A DNA stretch of 64,000 bases, taken from the NCBI GenBank assembly GCA_023383815.1, contig JAHDYG010000001.1, positions 186,001-250,000 on the forward strand, written 5' to 3'. Source of the stretch: Rhodocyclaceae bacterium (GTDB lineage Bacteria; Pseudomonadota; Gammaproteobacteria; Burkholderiales; Rhodocyclaceae). Shown here in pieces: positions 1 to 10,213 of this stretch (within the stretch, counting starts at the first letter, position 1; each line of letters starts with the position of its first letter). Position numbers and translations under genes: made by a program. The notes below the pieces were generated by a model. The model was not told the DNA's origin. It saw nothing but the letters and a program-made list of their open reading frames with translations, and did not search any database.

Positions 1-65
1 CGATGGCCGCCGCCGATCTCGAGCACTGGATCGCCAGGTACCAGGCAAAGGATGGACGTCCATGA
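1..65 (+). CDS. C-terminal end of an upstream gene (partial, unidentified)
   Basis: An open frame enters from the left edge and stops with TGA at 63-65. It overlaps the ATG of the next gene (62-64) in the ATGA arrangement typical of translational coupling. The visible tail reads roughly [20 protein letters not shown]. That is too short to assign, although the coupling to a receiver-GGDEF protein makes another signalling protein (kinase or Hpt-type) a reasonable guess. The true start lies outside the window. Confidence 0.5.
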   Translation, partial: MAAADLEHWIARYQAKDGRP

Positions 66-1342
66 ACATCCTCGCCGTACTCGGATCGAGCTTCTTCAGG
101 CATCTGCTGCAGCGCCACCTGGGATTCCTTCCCCAGCCGCCGATGTTTGCCGCATCGATCGCCGAAGCCCAGGTCGCGCTGAACAGCAAGATCGATCTCG
201 TCTGCCTCGAACGCCACCTTCCGGACGGTTCCGGCTTCGACCTCGCGCGGGCCCTGCGCAAGCATCCGGAAACCTCGCGCGTTCCCATCATCCTGCTCAC
301 CTCCTCCGTCGACCCCGAAGTCTGTGCGACCAGCCTGGAAGCCGGCATCACCGAAGTCTTCAGCAAGTACGAGCTGGAGCGGCTGGCCGACTACGTCGAG
401 CAGCGCATGCGGCGCAACGACGCGACGGAAAAGCTGATCGGCAAGGCGCTGCTGGTCGAGGACAGCGTGCCGGTCGCGCGTTTCATCCGCAGCGTGCTCG
501 AGCGGCTCGGACTGCGCGTCGATACCTGCCCGAGCGGGGAGCAGGCGCTCGAATCGCTCGAGGCGAAGACCTACGACATCGCCCTGATCGACGTCCTGCT
601 CGAAGGCCGCATGACCGGACTGAACCTCGTGCGGGAGATCCGGCGCAGCGAAGGACGCAACACGCGCGTACCGATCCTTGCGATGTCGGCACTCGAAGAC
701 ATGGCGCGGCGCATCGAACTGCTGCGCGAGGGCGCGAACGACTTCCTCGCCAAGCCGATGCTGGAAGAAGAGCTCGCCGCACGGGTGCGCAACATGGTGC
801 AGCTCAAGCACCTGCTCGATGAAACCGAGGCGCAGCGCGACCACATGCGGCGGTTGGCGATGACCGACCAGCTCACCGGGCTCTTCAACCGTCACTATCT
901 GGCCGAGATCGCCAGCCGGCGAATCACGGAAGCGGGCCGCCACAAGATCCCGGTCACGATGCTGATGCTCGACATCGACCACTTCAAGAACATCAACGAC
1001 ACCCACGGCCATGACATCGGGGACATGGTGCTGGCCGAGACGGCTGCAGTGATCAAGGACTGTTGTCGCGAGGGCGATGTGGCCGCACGCACCGGCGGCG
1101 AGGAGTTCGTGCTGTTGCTGATCAATACCGTCGGCGAGCGTGCGCTCGCCTTCGCGGAGGATCTGCGCGGCCGGGTCGAGGCGCGTCGTCCGGGCGGCAT
1201 TCCGGTTACCGTCAGCGTCGGCGTCGCCGAGACGGCGACCGGCGCTCCGACGACCTTCGAGGCGCTGTTCAAGGCTGCCGACGACGCGCTCTACGATGCC
1301 AAGGAGACTGGTCGCAACCGGGTCGTGAAGGTGTCGCTGTGA
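62..1342 (+). CDS. Double-receiver diguanylate cyclase (REC-REC-GGDEF)
   Basis: A 426-residue cytosolic response regulator that should make cyclic di-GMP from two GTP. Receiver 1 (about 1-120) is degenerate. The usual acidic pair near the N-terminus is replaced by Gly-Ser, and the phospho-acceptor position carries Glu50 in [11 protein letters not shown]. Receiver 2 (about 127-250) has the full set: Glu133/Asp134, Asp177 and Lys231. The GGDEF domain (about 262-426) has an active GGEEF motif at 345-349. An RxxD inhibitory site (336-339) lies exactly five residues before it. The layout resembles PleD: one pseudo-receiver for dimer packing, one regulated receiver and a feedback-inhibited cyclase. 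The gene is coupled by ATGA to the truncated gene before it and is followed by two GGDEF-EAL genes on the same strand. The function is known for the family; the input kinase is not identified. Confidence 0.93.
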   Translation: MNILAVLGSSFFRHLLQRHLGFLPQPPMFAASIAEAQVALNSKIDLVCLERHLPDGSGFDLARALRKHPETSRVPIILLTSSVDPEVCATSLEAGITEVFSKYELERLADYVEQRMRRNDATEKLIGKALLVEDSVPVARFIRSVLERLGLRVDTCPSGEQALESLEAKTYDIALIDVLLEGRMTGLNLVREIRRSEGRNTRVPILAMSALEDMARRIELLREGANDFLAKPMLEEELAARVRNMVQLKHLLDETEAQRDHMRRLAMTDQLTGLFNRHYLAEIASRRITEAGRHKIPVTMLMLDIDHFKNINDTHGHDIGDMVLAETAAVIKDCCREGDVAARTGGEEFVLLLINTVGERALAFAEDLRGRVEARRPGGIPVTVSVGVAETATGAPTTFEALFKAADDALYDAKETGRNRVVKVSL

Positions 1343-1370
1343 AACGGGCTGCACAGGGGAGCTGAATCGC

Positions 1371-4300
1371 ATGCGGGACGATGGCGCGCTCCTGCCAGGC
1401 ATCGAGTGGATCACCCTGCCGCTGGTGCTCGTGGGAACCGACGGTCGCGTCCGCCAGCTCAATCCCGCCCTTGAGCGGTTTCTCGATGAAGATTCCGCAC
1501 TGCAGCCCGGTGCCGACTTCAGTACCCGTTTCGAAAGGCCCGAGGTGGTCCGGCGCTGGCTCTCGGAGCAGTCGTCGACGGGTGCGAACCGCCAGGCACT
1601 CGTCACGCCGCTGAAAGGACGGCCGGGTTCGGAGCGTTCGGTCGTGATCCGGTCCGTCCCGACGATCGAGCCGGAAACCCACGGTCTTCTGCTTTCGATC
1701 GCCCCGCTGGGCGGAGGCAAGCGCAGCCTGCTCGAGTACCAGGCGATCATGACCAATGCCCCGGTCGCGATCGGTTTCTCGCAGAACCGGCGCATCGTGC
1801 GTTACAACCCGAAGTTCGGCGAGATGTTCGGCGTCACCGGAAACGAAGCGGTTGGCGAACTGACCCGGATGCTCTACCCCTCCGACGAGGCCTACGAGGA
1901 GATGGGTCGCAATGCCTATCCGCTGCTGTCGGCAGGAAAGCCCTACGTTGGCGAGGTCGAGTTCGTACGACGCGATGGCTCCCGTTTCTGGGCCGAGGCG
2001 GTCGCCTACCTGATCGATCCGGAGAACCCGCCCGAAGGCACGATCTGGATCATCAGCGACATCACGGCTCGCAAGACTGCCGAAGAAGAGCGGCGGCGCA
2101 CCTTGCTGGAGCTGGAAACGATCCTCGACAACGCCTCGGTCGGCATCGTCTTTTCGCGCGACCGCGTGCTCCAGCGCTGCAACGAGCGTGCGGCCGAGAT
2201 CTTCGGCTACGGCCGCGACGAACTTGACGGCCAGCCCGGCAGCGTGATCTACCCGAGTCTCGAAGCGTATCAGCAGCTGGGCGCCGAGGCGGGTCCGCTA
2301 CTGGGCTCGGGGCAGGCGTTCAGCAAGGATCTGCAGTTCCGGCGCAAGGACGGCAGCCTCGTCTGGTGCAGGGTGTACGCGAAGGCCTTCGACCCGGAGG
2401 ACAACCGGCGAGGCACGGTCTGGATCGTCGAGGACATCGAGGAGGTCCGGCGTGCTCAGGCGAGCCTGGCCGAGACCGTGCGCGAGCTCGATGCAATCCT
2501 GAGCAATGCCTCGGTCGGGATCGTCATCACCCGCGACCGCCGCCTCGTCCGCTACAACGCGAGCTTTGCCGACATGTTCGGTTTTTCGGGCGACGAAGGC
2601 GTCGGCCTGTCCGGGCGCGTGCTGTACCGCTCGGACGAGGAATACCAGGCGCTTGGCCGCATCGCGGTGCCGCTGCTGTCGCAGGGCAAGCCCCTGCAGA
2701 CCGAGTTATGGCTGCGCCGCAGGGACGGCGGCGATCTGTGGGTAAACATGATCGCCTACCTGAAGACGCCGAACGACCCGAGCGCCGGAACGATCTGGAT
2801 CCTCGAGGACCGCAGTGCCCAGCGCCGCGCCGAGGAGGCGCTGCAAGCCGCGTACGCCGAACAGCAACTGATCTTCGAGCACAGCGTCGCGGGGATCGCC
2901 TTCATCCGCGATCGCATCATCCAGCGCTGCAACCGGCGGATGGCCGAGCTTTACGGCTACCAGACCAGTGAGCTGATCGGCCACAGCACGCGCCGGTTCT
3001 ACGGATCCGAAGAATCCTGGCGCAAGGCCGGCGAGACGAGCTACCGCGCACTCGCCGAAGGGCGCACCTTCACCACCGAGATCATGCAGCGCCGGCGCAA
3101 CGGCGAGAGCTTCTGGGCGCGCATGACTGGCAAGGCCGTGGACCCGTCCAATCCGCACGCCGGCTCGATCTGGAATTTCGAGGACATCACCGAGCGCAAA
3201 CTCGCAGAGGAGGCCTTGCGCGACAGCGAGATGCTGCAGCGAGCGATCCTCGACAGCGCAGCCCACCTCATCCTGACGACCGATCCGCACGGCGCGATCC
3301 GGACCAGCAACCCGGCCTCGATGACGCTGCTCGGATACCCTCCGGAAACGCTTTCCCAGGGGATCGACCTCGACCGCCTGTTCGATTCCGAGGAACTCGC
3401 CGAGCGCCGCCAGACGCGCCTCACGAACACCGCGACCGACCATCTGCCCGCGATTCAGCACCCGCTGCTCGCGCCGGCCGTGATCGGCGAGCAGGGCAAC
3501 GACGAATGGACCATGGTCCGCCGCGACGGCACCCGCTTCCCGGCCCAGGTGTCGGTCTGCCCCCTGCACCACGGTGCCGGCCTCGAAGGCGGCTTCCTGA
3601 TCATCGCAACCGACATCACCGAGCGCAAGCGGGCCGAACTCGACCTGCTGCGCGCCCGCAACGAACTGGAGATCCGCGTCGAGGCACGCACCGCCGAACT
3701 GCAGGCCGAAGTCGTCGAGCGGCGCAAGGCCGAACGCCGCCTGCGCCACCGGGCGCTGCACGACGCGCTGACCGGATTGCCGAATCGCAGCCTGCTGCAG
3801 AGCCGGATCGACGAGGCCATTGCCGAAGCCGAGCTCGACCAGACCCTGGTCGCGGTGATGTTCATCGATCTCGACCGTTTCAAGACGATCAACGATTCAC
3901 TCGGACATCACGTCGGCGACATGCTGCTGCGCAAGGTGGCCGCCAAGCTGCGTCGCGCCCTGCGGCCAGACGACACGATTGCACGGATCGGGGGCGACGA
4001 GTTCGTCGTACTCGCCTCCGGCTTCGAATCGACCGAGACCGCGCTGGAGCTGGCCGCCACACTGCAGCGCCAGTTCCTGCAACCGATGTCGGTCGACAGC
4101 CGCGAAATCTACATCACCCCCTCGATCGGCGTCGCCTTTTTCCCGCGCGATGGCACGACCGTCAGCACGCTCATGCGCAATGCCGACACCGCGATGTACC
4201 GGGCCAAGGCGGATGGGCGCAACGCGGTGCGCAGCTTCGATCCGACGATGAAGGCGGCGGCCGAACAGTACTTCGAGATCGAGAGCCGGCTGCGCCATGC

Positions 4301-5060
4301 GATCGAGGAGAAGCAGCTCGTCCTGCACTACCAGCCGGTGGTCGATTGCGAAACCGGTGCGCTGCGGGGCCTCGAAGCGCTGGTCCGCTGGCACCACCCC
4401 GACCTTGGCCTGATCGGGCCGGGCATGTTCATTCCGCCGGCCGAGGAAAGCGGCCTCATCCATGCCGTCGGAACCTGGGTGCTGCGCTCGGCATGCCGCC
4501 AGCTGCGGCAGTGGCGCGACGCCGGCCATCCAGCCGTGCCGCTGGCGATCAACCTGTCGGCGCACCAGTTTCGCAACGCCGCGCTCGCGAACGACATCGA
4601 ATCAGCCCTGCGTGCCGAGGGGCTCCAGCCCTCCGACCTCGAACTCGAGATCACCGAGTCGGTCCTGATGGCCGATGTCGAGCGGACGCTCTCCTGTCTG
4701 CAGCGCCTTGATCGACTCGGGGTTCGTCTGTCGGTCGACGATTTCGGGACCGGGTATTCGAGCCTCGCCTACCTCAAGCGCTTCCCGGTGCACAAGCTGA
4801 AGATCGACCGCGCCTTCGTGGCCGATGCGCCCAACGACCCCGACGACCGTGCGATCGTCGAGACCATCCTGTCGCTCGCCCGGGCGATGCAGATGACTAC
4901 GGTCGCAGAGGGTGTCGAAACCGTCGCCCAGCACGATCTGCTGCGCGAACTGGGCTGCCCGCTGCTGCAGGGCTATCTCTTCTGCCGTCCGGTTCCGGCC
5001 GAAGAGATCGTGCAACGCTGGTGGAGTTCGGCGCCAGCGATCGTGAGCCGTCAGGGGTGA
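1371..5060 (+). CDS. Multi-PAS GGDEF-EAL cyclic di-GMP turnover protein
   Basis: A 1229-residue protein without obvious membrane segments, so probably a cytosolic sensor. A degenerate PAS-like segment (about 10-115) is followed by four closely similar PAS/PAC units (about 118-235, 245-360, 370-485 and 495-610). These share the phrases NASVGIV..RDR and GT(I/V)WI, so they arose by internal tandem duplication. A fifth, different PAS lies at about 622-752, then a coiled-coil linker (about 750-795). The GGDEF domain has GGDEF at 874-878 with an intact RxxD inhibitory site at 865-868. The EAL domain keeps EALVRW (from 1002), [10 protein letters not shown] (1123-1132), AEGVET and QGYLF. Both catalytic domains therefore look intact, and the net activity cannot be told from sequence. 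ATG 1371 has GGGGAG about 10 bases upstream. It lies 28 bp after the diguanylate cyclase and probably forms one operon with it. Confidence 0.93.
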   Translation: MRDDGALLPGIEWITLPLVLVGTDGRVRQLNPALERFLDEDSALQPGADFSTRFERPEVVRRWLSEQSSTGANRQALVTPLKGRPGSERSVVIRSVPTIEPETHGLLLSIAPLGGGKRSLLEYQAIMTNAPVAIGFSQNRRIVRYNPKFGEMFGVTGNEAVGELTRMLYPSDEAYEEMGRNAYPLLSAGKPYVGEVEFVRRDGSRFWAEAVAYLIDPENPPEGTIWIISDITARKTAEEERRRTLLELETILDNASVGIVFSRDRVLQRCNERAAEIFGYGRDELDGQPGSVIYPSLEAYQQLGAEAGPLLGSGQAFSKDLQFRRKDGSLVWCRVYAKAFDPEDNRRGTVWIVEDIEEVRRAQASLAETVRELDAILSNASVGIVITRDRRLVRYNASFADMFGFSGDEGVGLSGRVLYRSDEEYQALGRIAVPLLSQGKPLQTELWLRRRDGGDLWVNMIAYLKTPNDPSAGTIWILEDRSAQRRAEEALQAAYAEQQLIFEHSVAGIAFIRDRIIQRCNRRMAELYGYQTSELIGHSTRRFYGSEESWRKAGETSYRALAEGRTFTTEIMQRRRNGESFWARMTGKAVDPSNPHAGSIWNFEDITERKLAEEALRDSEMLQRAILDSAAHLILTTDPHGAIRTSNPASMTLLGYPPETLSQGIDLDRLFDSEELAERRQTRLTNTATDHLPAIQHPLLAPAVIGEQGNDEWTMVRRDGTRFPAQVSVCPLHHGAGLEGGFLIIATDITERKRAELDLLRARNELEIRVEARTAELQAEVVERRKAERRLRHRALHDALTGLPNRSLLQSRIDEAIAEAELDQTLVAVMFIDLDRFKTINDSLGHHVGDMLLRKVAAKLRRALRPDDTIARIGGDEFVVLASGFESTETALELAATLQRQFLQPMSVDSREIYITPSIGVAFFPRDGTTVSTLMRNADTAMYRAKADGRNAVRSFDPTMKAAAEQYFEIESRLRHAIEEKQLVLHYQPVVDCETGALRGLEALVRWHHPDLGLIGPGMFIPPAEESGLIHAVGTWVLRSACRQLRQWRDAGHPAVPLAINLSAHQFRNAALANDIESALRAEGLQPSDLELEITESVLMADVERTLSCLQRLDRLGVRLSVDDFGTGYSSLAYLKRFPVHKLKIDRAFVADAPNDPDDRAIVETILSLARAMQMTTVAEGVETVAQHDLLRELGCPLLQGYLFCRPVPAEEIVQRWWSSAPAIVSRQG

Positions 5061-5079
5061 GCGGCGCGGAAAGTCGACC

Positions 5080-7530
5080 ATGACCGATCACAGCAACGGC
5101 CCCGGCCCCCAGCTCACCCATCAGACCGCCCTGCTGCGGGTGCTGATGGAAACACCGTCGGACATCGCGGTGATTGCGACCGATCGCGACTTCCGCATCC
5201 GCGACATCAACCCGGTCGCGTGCCGACTGTTTGCCGTCACCCCGGAGGCCGTGCTCGGCCGCTCGGTCCCCGAGATCCACGTCGATCAGGGCGTGAGCGA
5301 AGCGCGCTTCGAGCAGGCGATCGCCCGGGCACTCGAAACCGGCGAACACGCGTTCACGCAGAAGCTCGGCACCGGCGCCGGCGCGCGCCACCTCGAATCG
5401 CGCCTGTTGCCCCTGCGCGACCCGCAGGCGACCGTGTGCGGGTTCGTGCTGATGGCGCGCGACGTCACCGAGCGTGTCGCCGCCGAAAGCCGCGAGCGCA
5501 TGCTCCTGCGTGCGGTGGACCAGAGCCCGGTATCGATCCTCATCACGGACACCGAGGGCGTCATCGAGTATGTCAACGCACGGTTCTCGCAGACCAGCGG
5601 CTACAGTGTGGAGGAAGTGGTCGGGCGCAGGATGGGCTTCCTGAAGTCCGGCCAGACGCTCCCGCAGACCTATGCCGAGCTATGGCAGGCAATCCGCAGT
5701 GGACGCGAATGGTCGGGCGAACTGCTCAACCGGCGCAAGAGCGGCGAACTCTACTGGGATTCCGTGCGCATCATGCCGGTCACCGACGCCAGCGGTACGG
5801 TGACGCATTTCGTCGGGCTGCAGGAAGACATCAGCAGTCGCCGGGCGACCGAGGAGAACCTGCGCCTGTGGGCCACCGTGTTCGAGAACAGTACCGAGGC
5901 GGTCATGATCGCCGACCCCGGGAACCGCATCATCTCGGTCAATGGCGCCTACACGCGGATCACGGGCTTCCGCCCCGAAGAGGTCATCGGCAAGACCCCG
6001 AGCATCGTCATGTTGTCCCGGCAGGATCCGCATTTTCTGCGCGATCTGCGGCGCAAGCTGGCCGAGGAGGGCTCATGGGAAGGCGAGGTGTGGGACCGGC
6101 GCAAGAACGGAGAGGTCTACCCGAAGTGGTTCGGCATCACCGCGGTGCGCGACGCACACGGCACGCTCACCCACTATGTCGCGATCTTCACCGACATCAG
6201 CGAACGCAAGGAGGCGGAGGCACGCATCGAGTTCCTGGCGCATCACGACGCACTCACGCGCCTGCCCAACCGCATCCTCTTGCGCGACCGCCTGGAGCAG
6301 GCCCTGGCCCACGCCGAGCGTGCTGGCACCCGCGTCGCCCTGCTGTTTCTCGACCTGGACCGCTTCAAGACCATCAACGATTCGCTGGGCCATGCCGTTG
6401 GAGACCAGCTGCTGCAGGCACTCGTGCAGCGGCTCGGTGCGTGCGTGCGCGACACCGACACGATCAGCCGCCTCGGCGGCGACGAATTCGTGGTCGTGCT
6501 CACCGAGTTGCGCGACGCCGATGCGGCGGCAACCGTGGCGCAGAAGATCGTGGAGGTCATGAGTGCGCCGTTCGACATCGACACGCACCACCTGACCACT
6601 TCGTTTTCGATCGGAATCAGCCTCCATCCCGAGGACGGCTACGATTTCGACACCCTGCTGAAGAAGGCCGACACGGCGATGTATCACGCGAAGGACGGCG
6701 GGCGGAATACCTACCGCTTCTTCACCGAGCAGATGAACGTCCACGCGCTCGAACGCCTGATGATCCAGAGCCGGATGCGCCAGGCGCTCGAACAGGCCGA
6801 GTTCGTCCTGCTCTACCAGCCCCAGATCGAACTCGGCGGCGGGCGGGTGTTCGGCGTCGAGGCGCTGGCCCGATGGAACAACCCGGAACTCGGGATGCTC
6901 GGCCCGGACCGCTTCATCCCGATCGCGGAAGAAAGCGGGCAGATCGTCACCCTCGGCGCCTGGGTGCTGCGCGAGGCCTGCCGTCAGGGTCAGGCCTGGC
7001 GGGCCGGCGGCCGCCGCCTCTCCGTCGCGGTCAACGTCTCGCCGCTTCAGCTCCAGCAAGCCGACTTCTGCGACATCGTGCACCAGGCGCTCGATGCATC
7101 GGGCTTTGACCCGGCGCTGCTCGAACTCGAACTGACCGAGTCGGCGCTGATCCAGAACGCCGAGAGCACGCTCGAAACCGTCCGCCGGCTGAAGGCGCTC
7201 GGAATCCGGATCTCGATCGATGACTTCGGAATCGGCTATTCGAGCCTTTCCTACCTGAAACGCTTTGCCGTGGACCGGATCAAGATCGACCGCTCCTTCA
7301 TCCGCGACATCCTGACCGATCCCGAGGACGCCGCAATCGTCCGTGCCGTGATCCAGATGGCGCGCAGCCTGAACCTGAAGACGCTCGCCGAAGGGGTCGA
7401 GACGCAAGAGCAGCTCGACTACCTGCGCAGCGAACAATGCGGCGAAGTCCAGGGCTTCCTCTACGCCCGCCCGTTGCCGGCCGATGCAGTCATCGATCGC
7501 ATCACGGTCGACGGCATCCTGCGAAGCTGA
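5080..7530 (+). CDS. PAS-PAS-PAS-GGDEF-EAL protein
   Basis: An 816-residue cyclic di-GMP turnover protein with three PAS domains (about 15-130, 140-255 and 262-380). The second and third carry PAC-type phrases such as NRRKSGE and DRRKNGE. The GGDEF domain (about 385-545) has GGDEF at 466-470 and an RxxD inhibitory site (RDTD) five residues before it. The EAL domain (about 555-810) has EAL at 594-596, DDFGIGYSSL (714-723), AEGVET and QGFLY. Both active sites look intact. There are no transmembrane stretches, so the input is probably cytosolic, for example redox, a flavin or a small ligand. Nothing in the sequence identifies a cofactor. It starts 19 bp after the previous gene and is likely the last gene of the operon, ending convergently with the chemoreceptor gene 27 bp away. 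Confidence 0.92.
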   Translation: MTDHSNGPGPQLTHQTALLRVLMETPSDIAVIATDRDFRIRDINPVACRLFAVTPEAVLGRSVPEIHVDQGVSEARFEQAIARALETGEHAFTQKLGTGAGARHLESRLLPLRDPQATVCGFVLMARDVTERVAAESRERMLLRAVDQSPVSILITDTEGVIEYVNARFSQTSGYSVEEVVGRRMGFLKSGQTLPQTYAELWQAIRSGREWSGELLNRRKSGELYWDSVRIMPVTDASGTVTHFVGLQEDISSRRATEENLRLWATVFENSTEAVMIADPGNRIISVNGAYTRITGFRPEEVIGKTPSIVMLSRQDPHFLRDLRRKLAEEGSWEGEVWDRRKNGEVYPKWFGITAVRDAHGTLTHYVAIFTDISERKEAEARIEFLAHHDALTRLPNRILLRDRLEQALAHAERAGTRVALLFLDLDRFKTINDSLGHAVGDQLLQALVQRLGACVRDTDTISRLGGDEFVVVLTELRDADAAATVAQKIVEVMSAPFDIDTHHLTTSFSIGISLHPEDGYDFDTLLKKADTAMYHAKDGGRNTYRFFTEQMNVHALERLMIQSRMRQALEQAEFVLLYQPQIELGGGRVFGVEALARWNNPELGMLGPDRFIPIAEESGQIVTLGAWVLREACRQGQAWRAGGRRLSVAVNVSPLQLQQADFCDIVHQALDASGFDPALLELELTESALIQNAESTLETVRRLKALGIRISIDDFGIGYSSLSYLKRFAVDRIKIDRSFIRDILTDPEDAAIVRAVIQMARSLNLKTLAEGVETQEQLDYLRSEQCGEVQGFLYARPLPADAVIDRITVDGILRS

Positions 7531-7557
7531 ACACGATCCGGCGCGACCTTGCCCGCT

Positions 7558-9576
7558 TCAGGAGGTCCTGAACCGCCCGATCTCCGAATTCAGGTGCTCG
7601 GCCAGCCGCTTGAGATCCTGAGCCGTGATGTTGTTCTCGCGCACGGCCATGCTGTTCTGCTCCGCCATCTGGGCAATGCGCTCGACGTTCTTCGCGATGT
7701 CGACACTCGCCGCGCTCTGCTCGCGCAGCGAGTTGGAGATCTCGACGACGGCTTCGGCCACCTTGCCGGCGTTGCCCTGAATCCCGGTCATCGCCTCACC
7801 CGCCTTCTTGGCCTGCTCGACCCCGGCATTGACCTGGGCCACCCCCTCGCGCATGCTGCCGACCGCGCTGCGCGTGCCGCCCTGGATGGAGCCGATCATG
7901 ACCGAGATCTGATCGGTCGACTGCGCCGTGCGCTCGGCGAGCTTGCGCACCTCGTCGGCCACGACCGCGAAGCCGCGCCCCGATTCCCCCGCCCGGGCCG
8001 CTTCGATCGCCGCGTTGAGCGCAAGCAGGTTGGTCTGATCGGCAATCTCCTTGATGACGTTGACGATGGCCGAGATCTTCTCGGACTGACTGCCTAGCTG
8101 ATCGACGAACTCGGCCGAACGGTTGACCGTCGCAGCGATCTTCTCGATGTCGGTCACGACTGCCCGGACGATCTGCCCACCGCCCGCCGACAGCGCGCCC
8201 GCCTCCTCTGCGATCTCGTCTGCCTGGGTGGCATTGCGGCTCACCTGCTCGATCCCTACCGTCATCTGCTCGACCGCCGCCGCCATGCTCGTCGCCGAAG
8301 AGCTCTGCTCCTCGGAACTGCGTGCGATCTGGTCCGACGACCCGGACAGCCGCAGCGAGGCATCGAGCACGCGTCCGACACTTGCCTGCGCGCTGTGGAG
8401 CAGGTTGCTGAACGCGTCCGCCATGTGATTGAGGCTCTTCCCGACGACCGCCAGCTCATCGCGCGTGTCGAGCTGGATGCGCGGGCGCAGGTCGCCGGTG
8501 GCAATCGTCTCCGCCACCCCCGAAAGCCTCGCGACCGAACCGATCGTCGCGAGTGAAATGGCCACCGCGAAGTACAGCAGCAGAACGATCAGCGCAGCGC
8601 TCACACCAAAGATCAGCCACAGGCGCTTCTGCAGAGAATCGACCCGGCGCTCCACGAGCTCCCCGAGCGCCGGCATCAGGGTTTCGAACATGCCCTTGTA
8701 CCCGTGACTCATGGCCTGGGTGACGGTCTGGAAGAAGACTGGTGGCTCGACCGAGTAGCGCCCCCCGATCATGTCCTCCGAGACGGTGCGGCGGATCCCC
8801 TGCATCGAACTGGCGAGCTGCGCCGCGATCGGAGTCAGCGCCTGGCGCATGTGCGGATTGAAGCGTGCGGTCTTCTCCAGGTTCAGCTCGACCTGGCGGA
8901 TGCCGCGATCGACGCCGGCCACCAGCCCGGCAAGCTGGATCTTGAGCTCGTCGCTCAGCGCCTTGCGCGCCAGCACGCCCGTACCGATCGCGCGCAACTG
9001 GCCCATCTGCTCCAGCGCAGCAGGCAGCCGATCGAGCGCCGAGAGCATGAGATAGTGCGAATCGATGTCCGGATCGACGGTCAGCCGGTACTCATCCGCA
9101 ATGTCGGCCATGAAGTTGAGCATGCGGTCGATGAGTTCGGTATGCCGCGAGAAATTCACTGCCTGCTCGAGGCCAAGCCCTTCGCTCCGGATCCGTCCCC
9201 AGTCCGCACGGACCGTCTGCCAGCCCTGGCTGCCTGCAAGTACTTGAGGCAGCGCCTGCTCCAGTCGGTCGGCATGCGACTGCACCTCCGCCGTCTTGGT
9301 TGCAAGGGCCTCCTTCATCCCGGCATTTCCGCCCAGCACGCCGCTCGACAGCCCGCGGTGTTCCTGGGTGGCCTTGACGAGGCTGGAAAGCGTCTGGACC
9401 ACCGACAGGCCGGCCAGTTGCTTGCGCGAGGACTGCACGCTGGCGTCGAGTGCCGAGTACAGGTTGGCCATCAGCAGCGCCATCACGACGGCCAGCATTG
9501 CTCCCATCAGCAGGAATTTCTGCGGGAAGCGCAGCCGGTTCATCAGCGCGATCGCAGGCAGGAAGATCGAATTCAC
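7558..9576 (-). CDS. Methyl-accepting chemotaxis protein with NIT-like sensor region
   Basis: A chemoreceptor of about 672 residues. Transmembrane helix 1 (about 20-44) leads into a large periplasmic helical domain (about 45-318) containing TQEHRGLSS, which resembles the ERG motif of nitrate/nitrite-sensing (NIT) domains. Transmembrane helix 2 (about 318-342), a HAMP domain (about 343-395) and a long cytoplasmic signalling coiled coil follow. The hairpin tip is the conserved [20 protein letters not shown]. The protein signals to CheA/CheW; no che genes are in view. I chose GTG at 9576 because GGAG lies about six bases before it and the protein then starts [16 protein letters not shown]. An in-frame ATG at 9615 (685 residues) has a poorly placed ribosome site. 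The NIT assignment is tentative. Confidence 0.88.
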   Translation of the reverse strand: MNSIFLPAIALMNRLRFPQKFLLMGAMLAVVMALLMANLYSALDASVQSSRKQLAGLSVVQTLSSLVKATQEHRGLSSGVLGGNAGMKEALATKTAEVQSHADRLEQALPQVLAGSQGWQTVRADWGRIRSEGLGLEQAVNFSRHTELIDRMLNFMADIADEYRLTVDPDIDSHYLMLSALDRLPAALEQMGQLRAIGTGVLARKALSDELKIQLAGLVAGVDRGIRQVELNLEKTARFNPHMRQALTPIAAQLASSMQGIRRTVSEDMIGGRYSVEPPVFFQTVTQAMSHGYKGMFETLMPALGELVERRVDSLQKRLWLIFGVSAALIVLLLYFAVAISLATIGSVARLSGVAETIATGDLRPRIQLDTRDELAVVGKSLNHMADAFSNLLHSAQASVGRVLDASLRLSGSSDQIARSSEEQSSSATSMAAAVEQMTVGIEQVSRNATQADEIAEEAGALSAGGGQIVRAVVTDIEKIAATVNRSAEFVDQLGSQSEKISAIVNVIKEIADQTNLLALNAAIEAARAGESGRGFAVVADEVRKLAERTAQSTDQISVMIGSIQGGTRSAVGSMREGVAQVNAGVEQAKKAGEAMTGIQGNAGKVAEAVVEISNSLREQSAASVDIAKNVERIAQMAEQNSMAVRENNITAQDLKRLAEHLNSEIGRFRTS

Positions 9577-9676
9577 GGAAAACTCCAGCGGTGACTTGGG
9601 TTCGGGCGGCATCATGCCCTATTTCGGCCAGGCAGGCCGAACCTTTACCCGATTTCAGCCGCCGCCCGTCCGTGCT

Positions 9677-10213
9677 TCAGTCGTCGTCCAGGTGCACCGC
9701 GCCGTCCGGCCCCCAGTTGACGCGCGTGATGCCTGGTTCTTCGGCTTCGAGCCGGCGCCGTTCGTATTCCTCGGCGCTGATCGCATCGCGCTCCAGCCGC
9801 CGCTCATCGGCCAGGCGCTCCATCTCGACCAGCTCCGCATGACGCCCGATTGCCGCACGCATCGTCGCAACCAGCTCCTCGTCCGACCAGGGCTTGATCA
9901 GGTAGCGGTGGATCTCCGCCTCGTTGACGGCCGCCATGATGGTGTCGAAATCGGTGGTTGCGGACAGGATCAGGCGCATGCTCGACGGCTGGAGATCCCT
10001 CATGCGCTTGAGGAAGGTCACGCCGTCCATGCCCGGCATGCGGTAGTCCGAGAGCACCACGTCGAAGGGGATTTCTCCGGCCCGCGCCAGCCCCTGGCGC
10101 GCATCGCTGAACGTCTCGATGTCGACCGACTCCCCTGCAAATGCCCGCGTCAACACCCGGCGCAAGGCCTGCAGCACGTTGATCTCGTCATCGACGAGCA
10201 GGATTCGTGTCAT
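9677..10213 (-). CDS. Single-domain response regulator with charged C-terminal tail
   Basis: A 178-residue receiver protein. The CheY-like domain (about 1-125) shows the acidic pair in LLVDDE, the acceptor Asp in VVLSDYRMPGMDG, and the Lys in LIKPW. The KPW form is typical of receivers paired with HD-GYP proteins. The last 50 residues are a charged helix (ERLADERRLERD) and an acidic tail, with no DNA-binding or enzymatic domain. Its ATG overlaps the TGA of the preceding HD-GYP regulator (ATGA at 10210-10213), so the two are translationally coupled. It probably acts as a phosphate sink, or as a protein-interaction partner of the same kinase. Confidence 0.88.
   Translation of the reverse strand: MTRILLVDDEINVLQALRRVLTRAFAGESVDIETFSDARQGLARAGEIPFDVVLSDYRMPGMDGVTFLKRMRDLQPSSMRLILSATTDFDTIMAAVNEAEIHRYLIKPWSDEELVATMRAAIGRHAELVEMERLADERRLERDAISAEEYERRRLEAEEPGITRVNWGPDGAVHLDDD

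Noticed and set aside
6073..7437. 454-codon open frame opposite the GGDEF-EAL region
   Set aside because: Antisense shadow of a conserved EAL domain; repetitive low-complexity composition.
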